Positions 1 to 8,612 of a stretch of DNA of 64,000 nt are shown here, one piece after another. The notes under the pieces are model-generated. The model did not search any database, was not told the origin of the DNA, and saw only the letters and a program-made list of their open reading frames with translations. Position 1 is the stretch's first letter. Every line of letters begins with the position of its first letter. The stretch comes from Marinobacter sp. SS21 (lineage in GTDB: Bacteria > Pseudomonadota > Gammaproteobacteria > Pseudomonadales > Oleiphilaceae): NCBI RefSeq assembly GCF_028369065.1, contig NZ_JAQNDA010000011.1:1-64000 (forward strand), in the 5' to 3' direction. The translations under genes were made by a program, and so were the position numbers.

Positions 1-153
1 ATCCTCGGGCAAGGGCCAGTTAAGATTTAGGGCATCGGCCCGGGACAGCAACTTCTGGATGGCCCCGACACTGGTCTTGGTGCTGGCGCTGATTTGCCGG
101 ATCGAGAGCCCGGCTTCCAGCCTCAGGCGAAGCACCTCTCTGATTTTACGCAT
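1..153 (-). CDS. istA: IS21-family transposase IstA, N-terminal fragment
   Basis: Translation from the ATG at 153 gives 51 residues beginning MRKIREVLRLRLEAGLS, followed by a helix-turn-helix (IRQISASTKTSVGAIQKLL). This is the typical N-terminus of IstA, which binds the element ends before cut-and-paste transposition with the IstB ATPase helper. The reading frame is open to the window edge, so the gene continues to the left. A weak purine-rich ribosome binding site (AAAGAGAA) precedes the ATG. It is transcribed away from the disrupted hsdS end. Assignment rests on the N-terminal motif only. Confidence 0.75.
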   Translation of the reverse strand, partial: MRKIREVLRLRLEAGLSIRQISASTKTSVGAIQKLLSRADALNLNWPLPED

Positions 154-252
154 TGGAATTCTCTTTGCTGGCACAACTCCGCTCCCCAGAAAAAGGAGTC
201 AGAGTAGCAAACACTTGAATAAACAATGCGTTAAGAAAGATTCCGGTTGAAC

Positions 253-400
253 GTGAACACCGTTTCCGGGAACGTGAACGCGGATTCCGGCATCGTGAAC
301 ACCGATTCCGGAAAATCCTGAAAAGTGTTCACCTTCGACCAGAATGGTTGTTCAAGTTGAACCAGAATCGGTGTTTACGTTCGTCCGGAATGAGTGTTCA
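253..400. repeat. Terminal repeats of the IS21-type element
   Basis: Three direct copies of a 17-bp motif related to GTGAACACCGATTCCGG start at 253, 274 and 295, an exact 21-bp period. Two copies in the opposite orientation lie at about 363-379 and 385-400 (CCAGAATCGGTGTTTAC and CCGGAATGAGTGTTCA). Multiple copies near each end are a known feature of IS21 elements and serve as transposase binding sites. Confidence 0.7.
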
Positions 401-634
401 TGATGGGCCGGAATATGCAGAGTCAATATGTAGACTAGTAATTCTGCTCAAATCGGAAGGGGTGACCCATGTAATTGGGCCATCCCAATTACATGGGTCA
501 GAGGTTGGGGTAGACCCACCTTGAATACTAAAAAATCTTTTAAGGGGCTGGACCGTCCAGTTTACCGGAACCTCTCCGAGCCACCCAACACCAGAGTCCT
601 TATAATCGGGATACGCTGGATACTGCCCGCTCAC
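398..634 (-). pseudogene. hsdS: Type I restriction specificity subunit HsdS, truncated by IS
   Basis: A GTG start at 634 overlaps the hsdM stop codon by four bases (GTGA) and has a strong ribosome binding site GGAGGT just upstream. The product begins [20 protein letters not shown] and continues with the typical start of an HsdS target-recognition domain (VNWTVQPLKRF, WVTPSDLSRITSLHID). After about 71 codons the sequence enters the insertion element and stops at 398. A normal HsdS has 380-450 residues with two recognition domains, so this fragment cannot give sequence specificity. The remainder of hsdS should lie beyond the element, outside the window. Confidence 0.85.
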
Positions 635-2649
635 GAATGCACCTCCGCCAACAACCCCATAATCTCCCGACTCACCGCATCCAGATCCGCGTCGATCTCT
701 TTCAGTGACCGGGGTGGCTGGTACTGGTAGAAGTGGCGGTTGAAGGGGATCTCGTAGCCGACGATGCCCATCTGGCCGTCCTTGTCGTCGCACTTGCCTT
801 CGTCGATCCAGGCGTCCGGTACGTGGGGCAGCACTTCGCGGGCGAAGTAGTCCTGGATGTTTTCATTCAGCGGTACGTTTTCGTTGTCCCGCAGGTCCGG
901 GTTGGGTTCGGGTTTACCTTTTGACGTGCAGACTTCGGCGTCGTCGTCCTGCTCGCCGAGGTGCTTGCACAGCAGCTTGAACGCCGGGGCGGGGAGTTTG
1001 ATGTCCCCCAGCCAGGCGGTGAGCTGTTTCTTGAAGGTGTTGCGGGACAGCAGTTTGCTTTCTCGGAAGTTGCCGAGCACGGTGAGGATGGCGTCTTGCA
1101 GATCTTCATCCAGCTTAGCCCAGGCCTTGTCCGCCTGCAGGGCGGCGAGGCGTTCCGGATCCTGCGGGTAGAACGCCAGCTTCAGGGGGCGCTCGACTGT
1201 GATGCGGCGGTAGCCGAAGTCGGTGGTGTTGAACACCTTGGCGATGCCGCTGGCTTCCAGTTCGGCGCGGTCGTAGCGGCTGTAGAGCTGGACGATCTTC
1301 GCCAGCGCCTCGTCGTTGAGGTATTTGCGTTTGGAGCCCAGGGACTTGCGCATGGGGCTGTGCAGGTCGGCGGCGTTGATCAGCAGCACCTTGCCCTTGC
1401 GTTCGCTGGGCTTGTGGTTGGACAGCACCCACACGTAGGTGGCGATGCCGGTGTTGTAGAACATGTCCGTGGGTAGGGCGACGATGGCGTCCAGCAGATC
1501 CTGCTCCAGGATGTAGCGGCGGATCTCGCTCTCGCCGCTGCCAGCGCCGCCGGTAAACAGGGGCGAGCCGTTGAGAATGATGCCGATGCGGGAGCCCGGG
1601 GTCTCGCTGGTGGGCGCCTGCATCTTGCTGATCAGGTGCATCAGGAACAGCAGCGAGCCGTCGGACACCCTTGGCAGGCCAGGGCCGAAGCGACCGTCGA
1701 AGCCCTGTTGCTGGTGTTCGTCCTTGACGATCTTCTCCACCTTCTTCCAGTCCACGCCGAAGGGCGGGTTGGAGAGGCAGTAGTCGAACCGGTTGCCCCG
1801 CAACTGGTCGTTGGAGAGAGTGTTGCCCAGCTTGAGGTTGGAAATGTCCTGGCCCTTGATCAGCATGTCCGCCTTGCAGATGGCGTAGGACTCGGGATTC
1901 AGCTCCTGGCCGAAGGTGCGCAGGGTCGCCTGGTCGTTGAGTTCGTGCAGGTATTCCATACCGCAGGAGAGAAAGCCGCCGGTGCCCGCTGTCGGGTCGT
2001 AGATGGTGCGAATGGCCCCCGGCCGGGTCAGTGCCTCGTCGTCGGCGGAGAACACCAGGGAGGTGGTCAGTCGCACGATGTCCCGCGGGGTGAAGTGTTC
2101 CCCGGCGGTTTCGTTGGAACTTTCGGCAAAGCGGCGGATCAGGTCTTCGAACACCAGGCCCATGTGGTAGTTGTCCACCGCCTGCGGCGACAGGTCGAAG
2201 TGGGCGAACTTCTGCACCACCTTGTAGAGCAGGTCGGCGTCGGCCAGCTTGGCCATGCTGGTGTCGAAGCTGAAGTACTCGAAGATCTCCCGGGCGTCGG
2301 CGGAAAAAGCCCGCACGTAGCTGTCCAGATTGTCGAGGATGTGGGTCTCGCCCAGCTTGGACAGATCCAGTTTGGAGGTGTTGTAGAACGACTGGCCGGC
2401 GGCGTTGAGCAGCAGCTTGTTGCGGGCTTCCTCCGGCATGGACCCGCTGGTTTCCACCATCGCCAGCACCTTGTCCTTCGAGTTGGCCAGCACGCATTCC
2501 AGACGGCGCAGCACCGTGAAGGGGAGAATGATGCGGCCATACTGGGATTGCTTGAAGTCGCCACGCAGCAAATCGGCCACCGACCAGATCAGCCCGGCCA
2601 GGGAGGAGGTGTTGGTGTTCATGATGGAATTTGAGTTCTCTAACAACAT
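631..2649 (-). CDS. hsdM: Type I restriction-modification DNA methyltransferase subunit HsdM
   Basis: The N6-adenine methyltransferase subunit of a type I system; it methylates DNA in complex with HsdS and S-adenosylmethionine. The 672-residue product has the HsdM N-terminal helical region ([19 protein letters not shown]), the SAM motif [11 protein letters not shown] preceded by [10 protein letters not shown], and the catalytic NPPFG motif. The start at 2649 is supported by AGGA nine bases upstream; an internal ATG at 2622 ([10 protein letters not shown]) is the alternative and resembles many homologues better. The C-terminal part is longer than in classical HsdM. It is translationally coupled to hsdS, which is broken, so the enzyme probably lacks specificity unless a second hsdS exists. 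No hsdR is in the window. Confidence 0.93.
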   Translation of the reverse strand: MLLENSNSIMNTNTSSLAGLIWSVADLLRGDFKQSQYGRIILPFTVLRRLECVLANSKDKVLAMVETSGSMPEEARNKLLLNAAGQSFYNTSKLDLSKLGETHILDNLDSYVRAFSADAREIFEYFSFDTSMAKLADADLLYKVVQKFAHFDLSPQAVDNYHMGLVFEDLIRRFAESSNETAGEHFTPRDIVRLTTSLVFSADDEALTRPGAIRTIYDPTAGTGGFLSCGMEYLHELNDQATLRTFGQELNPESYAICKADMLIKGQDISNLKLGNTLSNDQLRGNRFDYCLSNPPFGVDWKKVEKIVKDEHQQQGFDGRFGPGLPRVSDGSLLFLMHLISKMQAPTSETPGSRIGIILNGSPLFTGGAGSGESEIRRYILEQDLLDAIVALPTDMFYNTGIATYVWVLSNHKPSERKGKVLLINAADLHSPMRKSLGSKRKYLNDEALAKIVQLYSRYDRAELEASGIAKVFNTTDFGYRRITVERPLKLAFYPQDPERLAALQADKAWAKLDEDLQDAILTVLGNFRESKLLSRNTFKKQLTAWLGDIKLPAPAFKLLCKHLGEQDDDAEVCTSKGKPEPNPDLRDNENVPLNENIQDYFAREVLPHVPDAWIDEGKCDDKDGQMGIVGYEIPFNRHFYQYQPPRSLKEIDADLDAVSREIMGLLAEVHS

Positions 2650-2830
2650 GCGGGGGCGTCCTTGCTGTTCGGAGGCTCGGCTAACCTGTTGAAAGATTTA
2701 GGGGGAGCATTTGCCGAGCATAATTTTGCCCGATACTACCGCAGTACGTCCATTGGGGCCAAGGCTTCAGGCCAGGTTCCTCGCCGCCGTCCTTGAGTGG
2801 GCGATTTCCCATGGAAGAGTGACAAGTGTG

Positions 2831-2859
2831 TTGCCAAAGTCCCAAATTGGGACTATTGT
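2831..2859 (+). promoter_or_regulatory. higBA promoter and autoregulatory operator
   Basis: A -35-like TTGCCA (2831-2836) and a -10-like TATTGT (2854-2859) are 17 bp apart. The spacer holds a perfect inverted repeat, AGTCCCAA-A-TTGGGACT (2838-2854). A palindrome between the promoter boxes of a toxin-antitoxin operon is the usual place for repression by the antitoxin. The ATG of higB starts only 8 bp after the -10, so the mRNA would have almost no leader. Confidence 0.6.
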
Positions 2860-2866
2860 GTGGCGT

Positions 2867-3169
2867 ATGAGAATCATCGCCTTGTCGACGCTGAAAGCCT
2901 TCTGGGAAGAAAACCCGGAATATCAGGATGCCAAAGAGCCAACCCTGGCCTGGCATCGTCATACCTTGCATGCGGATTGGAGTTCACCTGCCGAGTTAAA
3001 GCAGGACTTCGGGAATGCAAGCATCCTCAAGGATGGGCGGGTTGTATTCAATATTGCGGGGAACAAGTACCGGCTGGTTGTGTGGGTGAACTACGCATAC
3101 CGAGTCGTATACGTCCGTTTTATTGGCACCCATGCGCAGTATGACAAGATTGATGTGCAAACCATTTAG
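2867..3169 (+). CDS. higB: HigB-family toxin (mRNA interferase)
   Basis: The 100-residue product begins MRIIALSTLKAFWEENPEYQ and ends with LVVWVNYAYRVVYVRFIGTHAQYDKID, the conserved signature of HigB toxins of the RelE fold, which cleave mRNA on the ribosome. I chose the ATG at 2867 over upstream in-frame codons because homologues start at MRIIA and the operator/promoter ends just before it. No clear ribosome binding site is visible, which fits a near-leaderless transcript. The gene lies 17 bp before its antitoxin gene, so the pair forms one operon next to a restriction-modification locus, a common defence-island arrangement. Confidence 0.88.
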   Translation: MRIIALSTLKAFWEENPEYQDAKEPTLAWHRHTLHADWSSPAELKQDFGNASILKDGRVVFNIAGNKYRLVVWVNYAYRVVYVRFIGTHAQYDKIDVQTI

Positions 3170-3186
3170 TTGTCGGAGGATTCGTG

Positions 3187-3555
3187 ATGAATATCAAGCC
3201 GATTAAGACCGATGCCGACTACCGTGCGGCATTAAAAGCCGTTGAAAGCCTGATGATGGCCGCGCCGGATACGCCAGAAGGCGAAAAACTGGATGTCATG
3301 GTTACCTTGATTGAGGCATATGAGGCCAAGCATTTCCCGATGGATTTGCCTGACCCGGTTGAGGCCATTAAGTTTGAAATGGAACGCAAGGGCCTAACCG
3401 TCAAAGATCTGGAACCCATGATCGGCAAAAGCAACCGCGTATACGAGATTCTGAATCACAAACGCTCGCTAACGTTGAAGATGGTCTGGAAACTCCACGA
3501 AGGTTTGGGCATTCCGGCGGAGTCGTTAATCAAGCCGCCACAAGCCCATGCCTGA
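3187..3555 (+). CDS. higA: HigA-family antitoxin, XRE-type HTH
   Basis: Antitoxin of the preceding toxin. The 122-residue protein has an N-terminal toxin-neutralising segment (IKPIKTDADYRAALKAVESL, then LIEAYEAKHFPMDLPDPVEAIKFEME) and a C-terminal helix-turn-helix (RKGLTVKDLEPMIGKSNRVYEILNHKRSLTL), as in the HigA group linked to higB_toxin-type partners. The ATG at 3187 has GGAGGA six bases upstream, better spaced than the GTG at 3184. It probably represses its own operon by binding the palindrome at 2838-2854, a family-based inference. Confidence 0.9.
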   Translation: MNIKPIKTDADYRAALKAVESLMMAAPDTPEGEKLDVMVTLIEAYEAKHFPMDLPDPVEAIKFEMERKGLTVKDLEPMIGKSNRVYEILNHKRSLTLKMVWKLHEGLGIPAESLIKPPQAHA

Positions 3556-3574
3556 TTAATCTCGCAGCCGGGAA

Positions 3575-4780
3575 TCAAGCCTCATTCCCCGCCGCCACCC
3601 CCGACGCCCAGGCCCACTGGAAGTTATGCCCGCCCAGATGACCGGTCACATCCACCACCTCGCCGATGAAGTAGAGGTTGGGGTGGTCGTTGGCGGCCAT
3701 GGTCTTGGAGGATAGCTGGCGGGTGTCGACGCCGCCCAGGGTCACCTCGGCGGTGCGGTAGCCTTCGGTACCGCCGGGTTTGATGGTCCAGCGTTGCAGG
3801 GTGTTGGCGGCGGCCTCCAGATCGGCGTTCTTGTAGCTTTGCAGCGGACCCTGCCAGCCCTGCAGCTCATTGAAGGCCTGGGCGAAGCGTTTGGGCAGAT
3901 GCTGGTTGAGATGCTTGGCCAGGGTGCCTTGCGGACTGCTCTTGCGCAGCCCGAACAGTTCTTCCTGTACATTCTGGCCGGGCAGCAGGTTGATGGCCAG
4001 CTCGTCGCCAGGTTGCCAGAAGCTGGAAATCTGCAGCATGGACGGTCCGCTCAGGCCGCGGTGGGTCACCAGCATCGGTTCGCGGAAGCTCATGTCATTA
4101 CAGCTCACTTCCACCGGGCAGCTCACGCCGGACAGCGGCGCCAGTTGCTCCTTCAGCGCCGGCTGCAGGGTGAACGGCACCAGGCCGGCGCGGGTGGGCA
4201 GCACTTCCAGGCCGAACTGGCGGGCGATGTCGTAGCCAAAGCCGGTGGCCCCCATGGTGGGGATGGACAGGCCGCCACAGGCCACCACCAGGGATTGGCA
4301 TGCCAGCGTGCCGCCACTGGTGGCTAGACGGTAGCCGTCCGCCGTGTCGCTGATGCTCCGGATTTCGGTATTCAGCCGTATCTCCGCACCGGCCCAGTCG
4401 CATTCCGTCAGCAGAAGATTGAGGATGTCCTTGCTGTTGTCGGCGCAGAACAACTGACCGGCCGCTTTTTCCACATGCTCCACGCCGTGCCGCTCCACCA
4501 GCTCCAGGAAATGCTGGGGGGTGTAGCGCTTGAGGGCGGAGATGCAGAAGTGCGGGTTATCGGACAGAAAATTGGCCGGAGTGCTGTTCAGGTTGGTGAA
4601 ATTACAGCGGCCGCCCCCGGACATCAGAATCTTTTTGCCCGGCTTGTTGGCGTGGTCCAGCACCAGCACCCGGCGTCCCCGGTAGCCGGCGGTGGCGGCA
4701 CACATGAGCCCGGCGGCGCCGGCGCCAATGATGATGACATCGTAATGTTGAGACTTGGAGAGTGAGGGTGTGGGTGTCAT
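3575..4780 (-). CDS. HI0933/BaiN-type NAD(P)/FAD-dependent flavoprotein
   Basis: A 401-residue cytosolic flavoprotein of the HI0933 family. The N-terminal dinucleotide-binding motif is YDVIIIGAGAAGLMCAATAG, followed by the family hallmark KKILMSGGGRCNFTNL, a middle ACGGLSIPTMGATGFGYDIA segment, and a C-terminal LGGVDTRQLSSKTM...YFIGEVVDVTGHLGGHNFQWAWASG that closes the FAD site. The family is widespread, with a mostly unknown substrate in proteobacteria; gut BaiN members reduce bile acids, but nothing here points to that. It is convergent with higA and divergent from the binding-protein gene, so it is probably monocistronic. Confidence 0.9.
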   Translation of the reverse strand: MTPTPSLSKSQHYDVIIIGAGAAGLMCAATAGYRGRRVLVLDHANKPGKKILMSGGGRCNFTNLNSTPANFLSDNPHFCISALKRYTPQHFLELVERHGVEHVEKAAGQLFCADNSKDILNLLLTECDWAGAEIRLNTEIRSISDTADGYRLATSGGTLACQSLVVACGGLSIPTMGATGFGYDIARQFGLEVLPTRAGLVPFTLQPALKEQLAPLSGVSCPVEVSCNDMSFREPMLVTHRGLSGPSMLQISSFWQPGDELAINLLPGQNVQEELFGLRKSSPQGTLAKHLNQHLPKRFAQAFNELQGWQGPLQSYKNADLEAAANTLQRWTIKPGGTEGYRTAEVTLGGVDTRQLSSKTMAANDHPNLYFIGEVVDVTGHLGGHNFQWAWASGVAAGNEA

Positions 4781-4866
4781 ATCATGCCAGTCAGCTCGAG
4801 TAGCACGGAAGTATACCGGCCAGGCGGGGCATTTACATGGCCTATAGCGTCAGGGTTGGTTAGAAT

Positions 4867-6003
4867 ATGCACGCTTTTTGCCTGCCCATACCTATCTTGG
4901 AAAGAGATGTGTCCCGAATTTGTCTGACGGCCCTGCTGCTATTTTTACCGGCGTTCAGCTGGGCGTTTACCGTTACCTTTATAAACCCCGGCAAGCACGA
5001 CGAACCCTACTGGGTGGATGCCGCCAACGGCATGAAAGCGGCGGCTCGTAGCCTGGACATCGAGCTGGAGATCCTGTTTGCGGAGCGAGATCCGCTGCGA
5101 CAGATTCAGTTAACCCGCGAGGTGGCTGCCCGCTCCCCACTAACCCGACCGGATTACCTGCTGTTATCGGTGGAAAAAGGCACCTTTGGCGAGCAGATGA
5201 GCGTTGCCGTGGACGCCGGTATTCAGGTGTTTCTGGCCTATAACGGTTTGTTGCCGGCGGAGCGGGCTCGTTTTGGCGGCCCGCGGGAGCAATTCAGCGA
5301 ATTGCTGGGTTCGTTGATCCCGGTGGCCGAAACCGCCGGCCAACTGACGGCGACGGCGCTGCTGGATGAAGCCCGCCGACGGCGGCTGCAGGCGGCGGAC
5401 GGCAAGATCCACATGATCGCCATCTCCGGCGACCGCTCAACCGATAGCTCCATTCGTCGCAATCGCGGCATGCAGTCGGTGGTGGATGCCAACGATGACC
5501 TGGTCCTGCATCAGATCGTTCATGCGGACTGGCGGCGGGATATTGGCGAACTCAAGGCGGCTCAGCTGCTGGAGCGCTATCCCGAGGTGTCGGTGATCTG
5601 GTGTGGCAATGACCTGATTGCCTTTGGCGCTATTGAGGCCTTGAAGGCACGGCAGCAGCGCCCCGGCGTTGAGGTTCTGGTGTCCGGCGTCAATACCTCC
5701 GAAGAGGCGATGCAACGGCTGATTGCGGGCGAGCTGACCGCTTTGGCCGGGGGCCACTTCATGGCCGGCGCCTGGTCACTGGTGATGTTGTACGACTATC
5801 ACCACGGCATCGATTTCGCCGGCAGCGAAGGCCTTGAACTGCAGCGCCCGATGTTTTCCCTGTTCACCCCGGTGCTGGCCCAGCGCTACCTGGAGCGTTT
5901 TGCCGAGCCGGTTCCCCGCATCGACTTTAGCCGTTACAGCAAGCACCGGAATCCGGGGTTGGACCGCTATCGCTTTGATTTCGGGCAGCTGTTGGAACCA
6001 TGA
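4867..6003 (+). CDS. Periplasmic ABC-type substrate-binding protein, signalling partner
   Basis: A 378-residue exported protein of the sugar-type periplasmic binding family (PBP1 fold). A signal peptide is visible (ICLTALLLFLPAFSWA), then FTVTFINPGKHDEPYWVDAANGMKAAARSLDIELEI, typical of the first strand and ligand pocket, and later GNDLIAFGAIEALKARQQRPGVEVLVSGVN, the second-lobe signature. The ATG at 4867 gives a rather long N-terminus; a GTG at 4909 with GGAAAGAG upstream is an alternative. No permease or ATPase genes are nearby. Instead it overlaps a membrane diguanylate cyclase by ATGA, which suggests it senses a small molecule and controls that enzyme, in the manner of LuxP-LuxQ or NspS-MbaA. 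The ligand is unknown. Confidence 0.83.
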   Translation: MHAFCLPIPILERDVSRICLTALLLFLPAFSWAFTVTFINPGKHDEPYWVDAANGMKAAARSLDIELEILFAERDPLRQIQLTREVAARSPLTRPDYLLLSVEKGTFGEQMSVAVDAGIQVFLAYNGLLPAERARFGGPREQFSELLGSLIPVAETAGQLTATALLDEARRRRLQAADGKIHMIAISGDRSTDSSIRRNRGMQSVVDANDDLVLHQIVHADWRRDIGELKAAQLLERYPEVSVIWCGNDLIAFGAIEALKARQQRPGVEVLVSGVNTSEEAMQRLIAGELTALAGGHFMAGAWSLVMLYDYHHGIDFAGSEGLELQRPMFSLFTPVLAQRYLERFAEPVPRIDFSRYSKHRNPGLDRYRFDFGQLLEP

Positions 6004-7337
6004 CCGTGCAAGCCGACGCGCGGCCGATCCAGTCCATTTCCCGGGACATCCTGCGGCGAATGGTGTCGATTGCGGCACTGTTCGTGGTGCTGGTCAGCGT
6101 GGTACAGAGCTGGGTTCAGTATCGCAGCGAGATCGAGCGGGTTGATGCCCTGGTGGCGACACTGGCGGGCAGTCATGTGCCCTTGCTGACGGTGGCGCTG
6201 TGGGACATCGAACCGGTGGTGGCCAGGCGCCAGGTGGCGATGATCGCCGCGCACCCGGAAATCGCTTCGGCCCGGTTGACGACGATGATCGGCATGACCT
6301 TCCGGACGGGGGCGGGCCGCGCCGGCGATGGCGCGGATTTTGCGGCCGCCATTCCCCACCCTCGGGGTGGCGAGGAGCCCCTGGGCGAACTGTCGGTGAG
6401 CTACAACTGGCAACAGATTCGTCAAAACATCCTGGTGTCGGTGGCGATGGCGACGGCGAAGCTGGCGCTGTTCATTCTGTTCATCTGCGTGCTGGTGTAT
6501 CGGGTGATCGTCGCCCGGCTGAAAAAACCGTTGCGCCAGATTGCCCGGTACAGTTTGCGGCTGTCCCCGGATCGGGACAATCCGCCGTTGCGGATCCAGC
6601 GCCCCGAGCGCCCCTGGCGAGACGAGATCGACCTGATGTCGGAAGGCTTCGACACCCTGCGGGAAACCATTGCCCGTTACCGTTCGGAGCGGGACCGGGC
6701 CATGGCGGCGCTGGCCATGGAGCGGGATCAGCTGGAGCAACGGGTGCTGGCGCGTACCGCGGAACTGGAGGAACACCGGCGGGAACTGATTCGCCTGACC
6801 CGTACCGATCCGTTGACCGGCCTGGCCAATCGGCGTTACTTCGACGATGCCAAGCGACTGGAAGAGCGACGGGCCCGCCGTCAGGGCACGCCGATTTCTT
6901 TGGTGATGATCGACGTGGACCACTTCAAGGCCTATAACGACCGCTACGGACATGCCGCTGGCGATCGCTGTCTGGTCCGGCTGGCACAGTTGATGCGGGA
7001 GCATTGCCGGCGGGCGGGAGAACTGGCGGTTCGGCTGGGGGGCGAGGAGTTTGCCTTACTGCTGCCCGGTCAGGGCCGACTGGCGGCCATCGAGCTGGCG
7101 CAGAAACTGCGCCAGTCACTGTATGAAGTCAACCTGCTCCACGAAGGCTCGCCCATTGGCCGGGTGTCCGTCAGCATTGGCTGCGCCACCTGGGAGCCCG
7201 GCTGCGACCTGCCTTTGGATGACAAACTGTTCGACCGCCTGCTCAGCCTGGCGGACCGGCGGCTCTACCAGGCCAAGCATCACGGTCGCAACCGGGTGGT
7301 CGCGGAAGACCGGGACTCGCTCGGCGTACCTTGGTAG
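6000..7337 (+). CDS. Membrane diguanylate cyclase (GGDEF)
   Basis: Makes cyclic di-GMP from two GTP. Of 445 residues, a first membrane helix lies at about 18-38 (MVSIAALFVVLVSVVQSWV), then a short periplasmic sensory segment of about 110 residues, a second helix (LALFILFICVLVYRVIV), a HAMP-like/coiled-coil linker rich in E and R, and a GGDEF domain starting DPLTGLANRRYFDDA with active site GGEEF. The product-inhibition site, usually RxxD five residues before the active site, reads RAGE, so allosteric inhibition may be weakened. Translation is coupled to the upstream binding protein (ATGA overlap). I infer that the periplasmic segment contacts that protein. Confidence 0.92.
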   Translation: MTVQADARPIQSISRDILRRMVSIAALFVVLVSVVQSWVQYRSEIERVDALVATLAGSHVPLLTVALWDIEPVVARRQVAMIAAHPEIASARLTTMIGMTFRTGAGRAGDGADFAAAIPHPRGGEEPLGELSVSYNWQQIRQNILVSVAMATAKLALFILFICVLVYRVIVARLKKPLRQIARYSLRLSPDRDNPPLRIQRPERPWRDEIDLMSEGFDTLRETIARYRSERDRAMAALAMERDQLEQRVLARTAELEEHRRELIRLTRTDPLTGLANRRYFDDAKRLEERRARRQGTPISLVMIDVDHFKAYNDRYGHAAGDRCLVRLAQLMREHCRRAGELAVRLGGEEFALLLPGQGRLAAIELAQKLRQSLYEVNLLHEGSPIGRVSVSIGCATWEPGCDLPLDDKLFDRLLSLADRRLYQAKHHGRNRVVAEDRDSLGVPW

Positions 7338-7371
7338 CGTCTTGATCGAACCTTGATAGCGTCTTGGCAGC
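7328..7371. repeat. Imperfect 22-bp tandem repeat
   Basis: ACCTTGGTAGCGTCTTGATCGA at 7328 is followed at 7350 by a copy with five differences. The repeat covers the stop codon of the cyclase gene. A GC-rich interrupted palindrome (CCCCGCTAGCAGGGG) follows before the convergent phzF-like gene and may act as a weak terminator, although it lacks a T-run. Confidence 0.5.
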
Positions 7372-7396
7372 GCCCCGCTAGCAGGGGGCAAGCCAC

Positions 7397-8206
7397 TCAG
7401 TCCAGGCGCACCTGACCCTCCATGTAGAAGGCGGCCTGGCCGGCAATGCGCACCCGGTCGCCCGCCAACTGACACTCCAGCACCCCGCCACGGGCCGACA
7501 GTTGGCGGGCGGACAGCTGATTTTTACCCAGGCGCTGTGCCCAGTACGGCGTCAGCACGCTGTGGATGGAGCCGGTCACCGGATCTTCATCGATGCCCAC
7601 CGCGGGCACGAAATATCGGCTCACGAAATCGCACGTGTCTCCCGGGGCGGTGATGATCACGCCCTGGCTGCCGATCTTCTTGAGCAGCCCCAGATCGGGT
7701 TCCGCCGCCCGCACCTCAGCCTCGTTATCCAGTATCACTAAGTAGTTATTGTCATTGGCGGCGTAGTACACCCGGTCGGAGGCTTGCGGCAGCGCCTGGC
7801 GCAGTAACTCCGGGGTGGCGCGTTGCTCGAAGGCGAGGTTCGGGAAGTCCAGCTCCAGCCAGCCGCCATCGCGACGGGTCACGCCGAGGGGGCCGCTTTT
7901 GGAGCGGAAGCGCACGGTGTCACGGTCGAAATCGAGCCGGTAGAACAGCACCCAGGCGGTGGCCAGCGTCGCGTGACCGCACAGCGGGACTTCCGCGCCG
8001 GGGGTAAACCAGCGGATGTGGTAGTCGCAGTCGCTGCCTGCCGGCTCCGGCACCAGGAAGGCGGTCTCGGAAAGGTGGTTTTCCAGCGCCAGGTTCTGCA
8101 GCAGTTCGTCCGGCAGCCAGTGCTCCAGCGGCATGACCGCCGCCGGATTGCCGCCAAAGACGTCGCTGGTGAAGGCATCCACCTGGTAGATCGGTAATGT
8201 GGTCAT
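7397..8206 (-). CDS. PhzF-family isomerase/epimerase
   Basis: A 269-residue protein of the PhzF fold, related to diaminopimelate epimerase. It has the start YQVDAFTSDVFGGNPAAVM, the catalytic glutamate region HLSETAFLVPE, and GAEVPLCGHATLATAWVL followed by FRSKSGPLGV. The C-terminal DEDPVTGSIHSVLTPYWAQRLGK completes the two-lobed signature. True PhzF isomerises a phenazine precursor; no other phenazine genes are present, so the substrate is unknown. The start has AGGAGA upstream, and the ATG overlaps the stop of the preceding small gene (ATGA), so the two are co-translated. A MocR regulator is divergent and may control the pair. Confidence 0.9.
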   Translation of the reverse strand: MTTLPIYQVDAFTSDVFGGNPAAVMPLEHWLPDELLQNLALENHLSETAFLVPEPAGSDCDYHIRWFTPGAEVPLCGHATLATAWVLFYRLDFDRDTVRFRSKSGPLGVTRRDGGWLELDFPNLAFEQRATPELLRQALPQASDRVYYAANDNNYLVILDNEAEVRAAEPDLGLLKKIGSQGVIITAPGDTCDFVSRYFVPAVGIDEDPVTGSIHSVLTPYWAQRLGKNQLSARQLSARGGVLECQLAGDRVRIAGQAAFYMEGQVRLD

Positions 8207-8535
8207 GCTGTCTCCTGAGGGTTAGGGTGAGGGAGGTTGAGTCGGCCCGCATAGTCGGTTGCCCGCAGGGTCAGGAAGCGGAACAGCTCTTCGGTACCAT
8301 ACAGGTGCAGTTCGGGCAGGCCGCCAAATGCGTTCAATACCCAGTGTTGTGGCGCCATCTCCGTGACTTTAAACCCCAGAGCCCGAAGTTGCCGGACCAG
8401 GCTCGCCTGAGTTCCTCCCAAGGGGAGGCTTGCGGGCGCGCTGCCGGCCAGTCCCAGCAGGTCCTTGCGGGATCCCCGGGGCGCGATGGCGCGGGGGCTC
8501 AACGGTTGTGATGCAAAGGCGGTCATGGCGGTCAC
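8203..8535 (-). CDS. Hypothetical protein coupled to PhzF-like gene
   Basis: A 110-residue protein I do not recognise. The N-terminus is low-complexity and rich in Ala, Ser and Pro; from about residue 45 it looks like a compact alpha/beta segment (LVRQLRALGFKVTEMAPQHWVLNAFGG, then ELHLYGTEELFRFLTLRATDYAGRLNLP). No signal peptide, membrane segment or cysteine motif is visible. It is the first gene of a two-gene operon with the PhzF-like gene (4-bp overlap) and starts about 70 bp from a strong inverted repeat shared with the divergent MocR gene. That placement supports a real gene; the function is unknown. Confidence 0.65.
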   Translation of the reverse strand: MTAMTAFASQPLSPRAIAPRGSRKDLLGLAGSAPASLPLGGTQASLVRQLRALGFKVTEMAPQHWVLNAFGGLPELHLYGTEELFRFLTLRATDYAGRLNLPHPNPQETA

Positions 8536-8612
8536 TCCTGGTCCGTGGATCGTGAAACGATTATCACGCCCTGCCGCTCACCATCACAGATTCAGCTGGT
8601 ATGGTTTTGAAC

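Larger units (their letters stand above)
1..419 (-). mobile_element. IS21-family insertion sequence, one end (partial)
   Basis: The left edge carries the start of an istA-like transposase gene and, upstream of it, a non-coding terminal region packed with repeated motifs, which is the usual layout of an IS21-family end. Reading on the minus strand, the coding sequence of hsdS is clean up to about position 420 and then runs into this repeat-rich DNA and stops at 398. I place the outer boundary near 419, at a TGCA sequence, because IS21-type ends usually begin TG and end CA; the exact base is inference. The rest of the element lies outside the window, so target duplication cannot be checked. Confidence 0.7.

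Noticed and set aside
253..400. Repeats resembling a short CRISPR array
   Set aside because: Units are 17 bp at 21-bp period with no true spacers, in both orientations, and lie at an insertion-sequence end.
1115..2497. 460-codon frame overlapping hsdM on the same strand
   Set aside because: Arg/Gln/His-rich frame-shifted reading of hsdM.
2681..2971. Minus-strand frame upstream of hsdM
   Set aside because: It overlaps the higBA promoter and higB; no recognisable protein.
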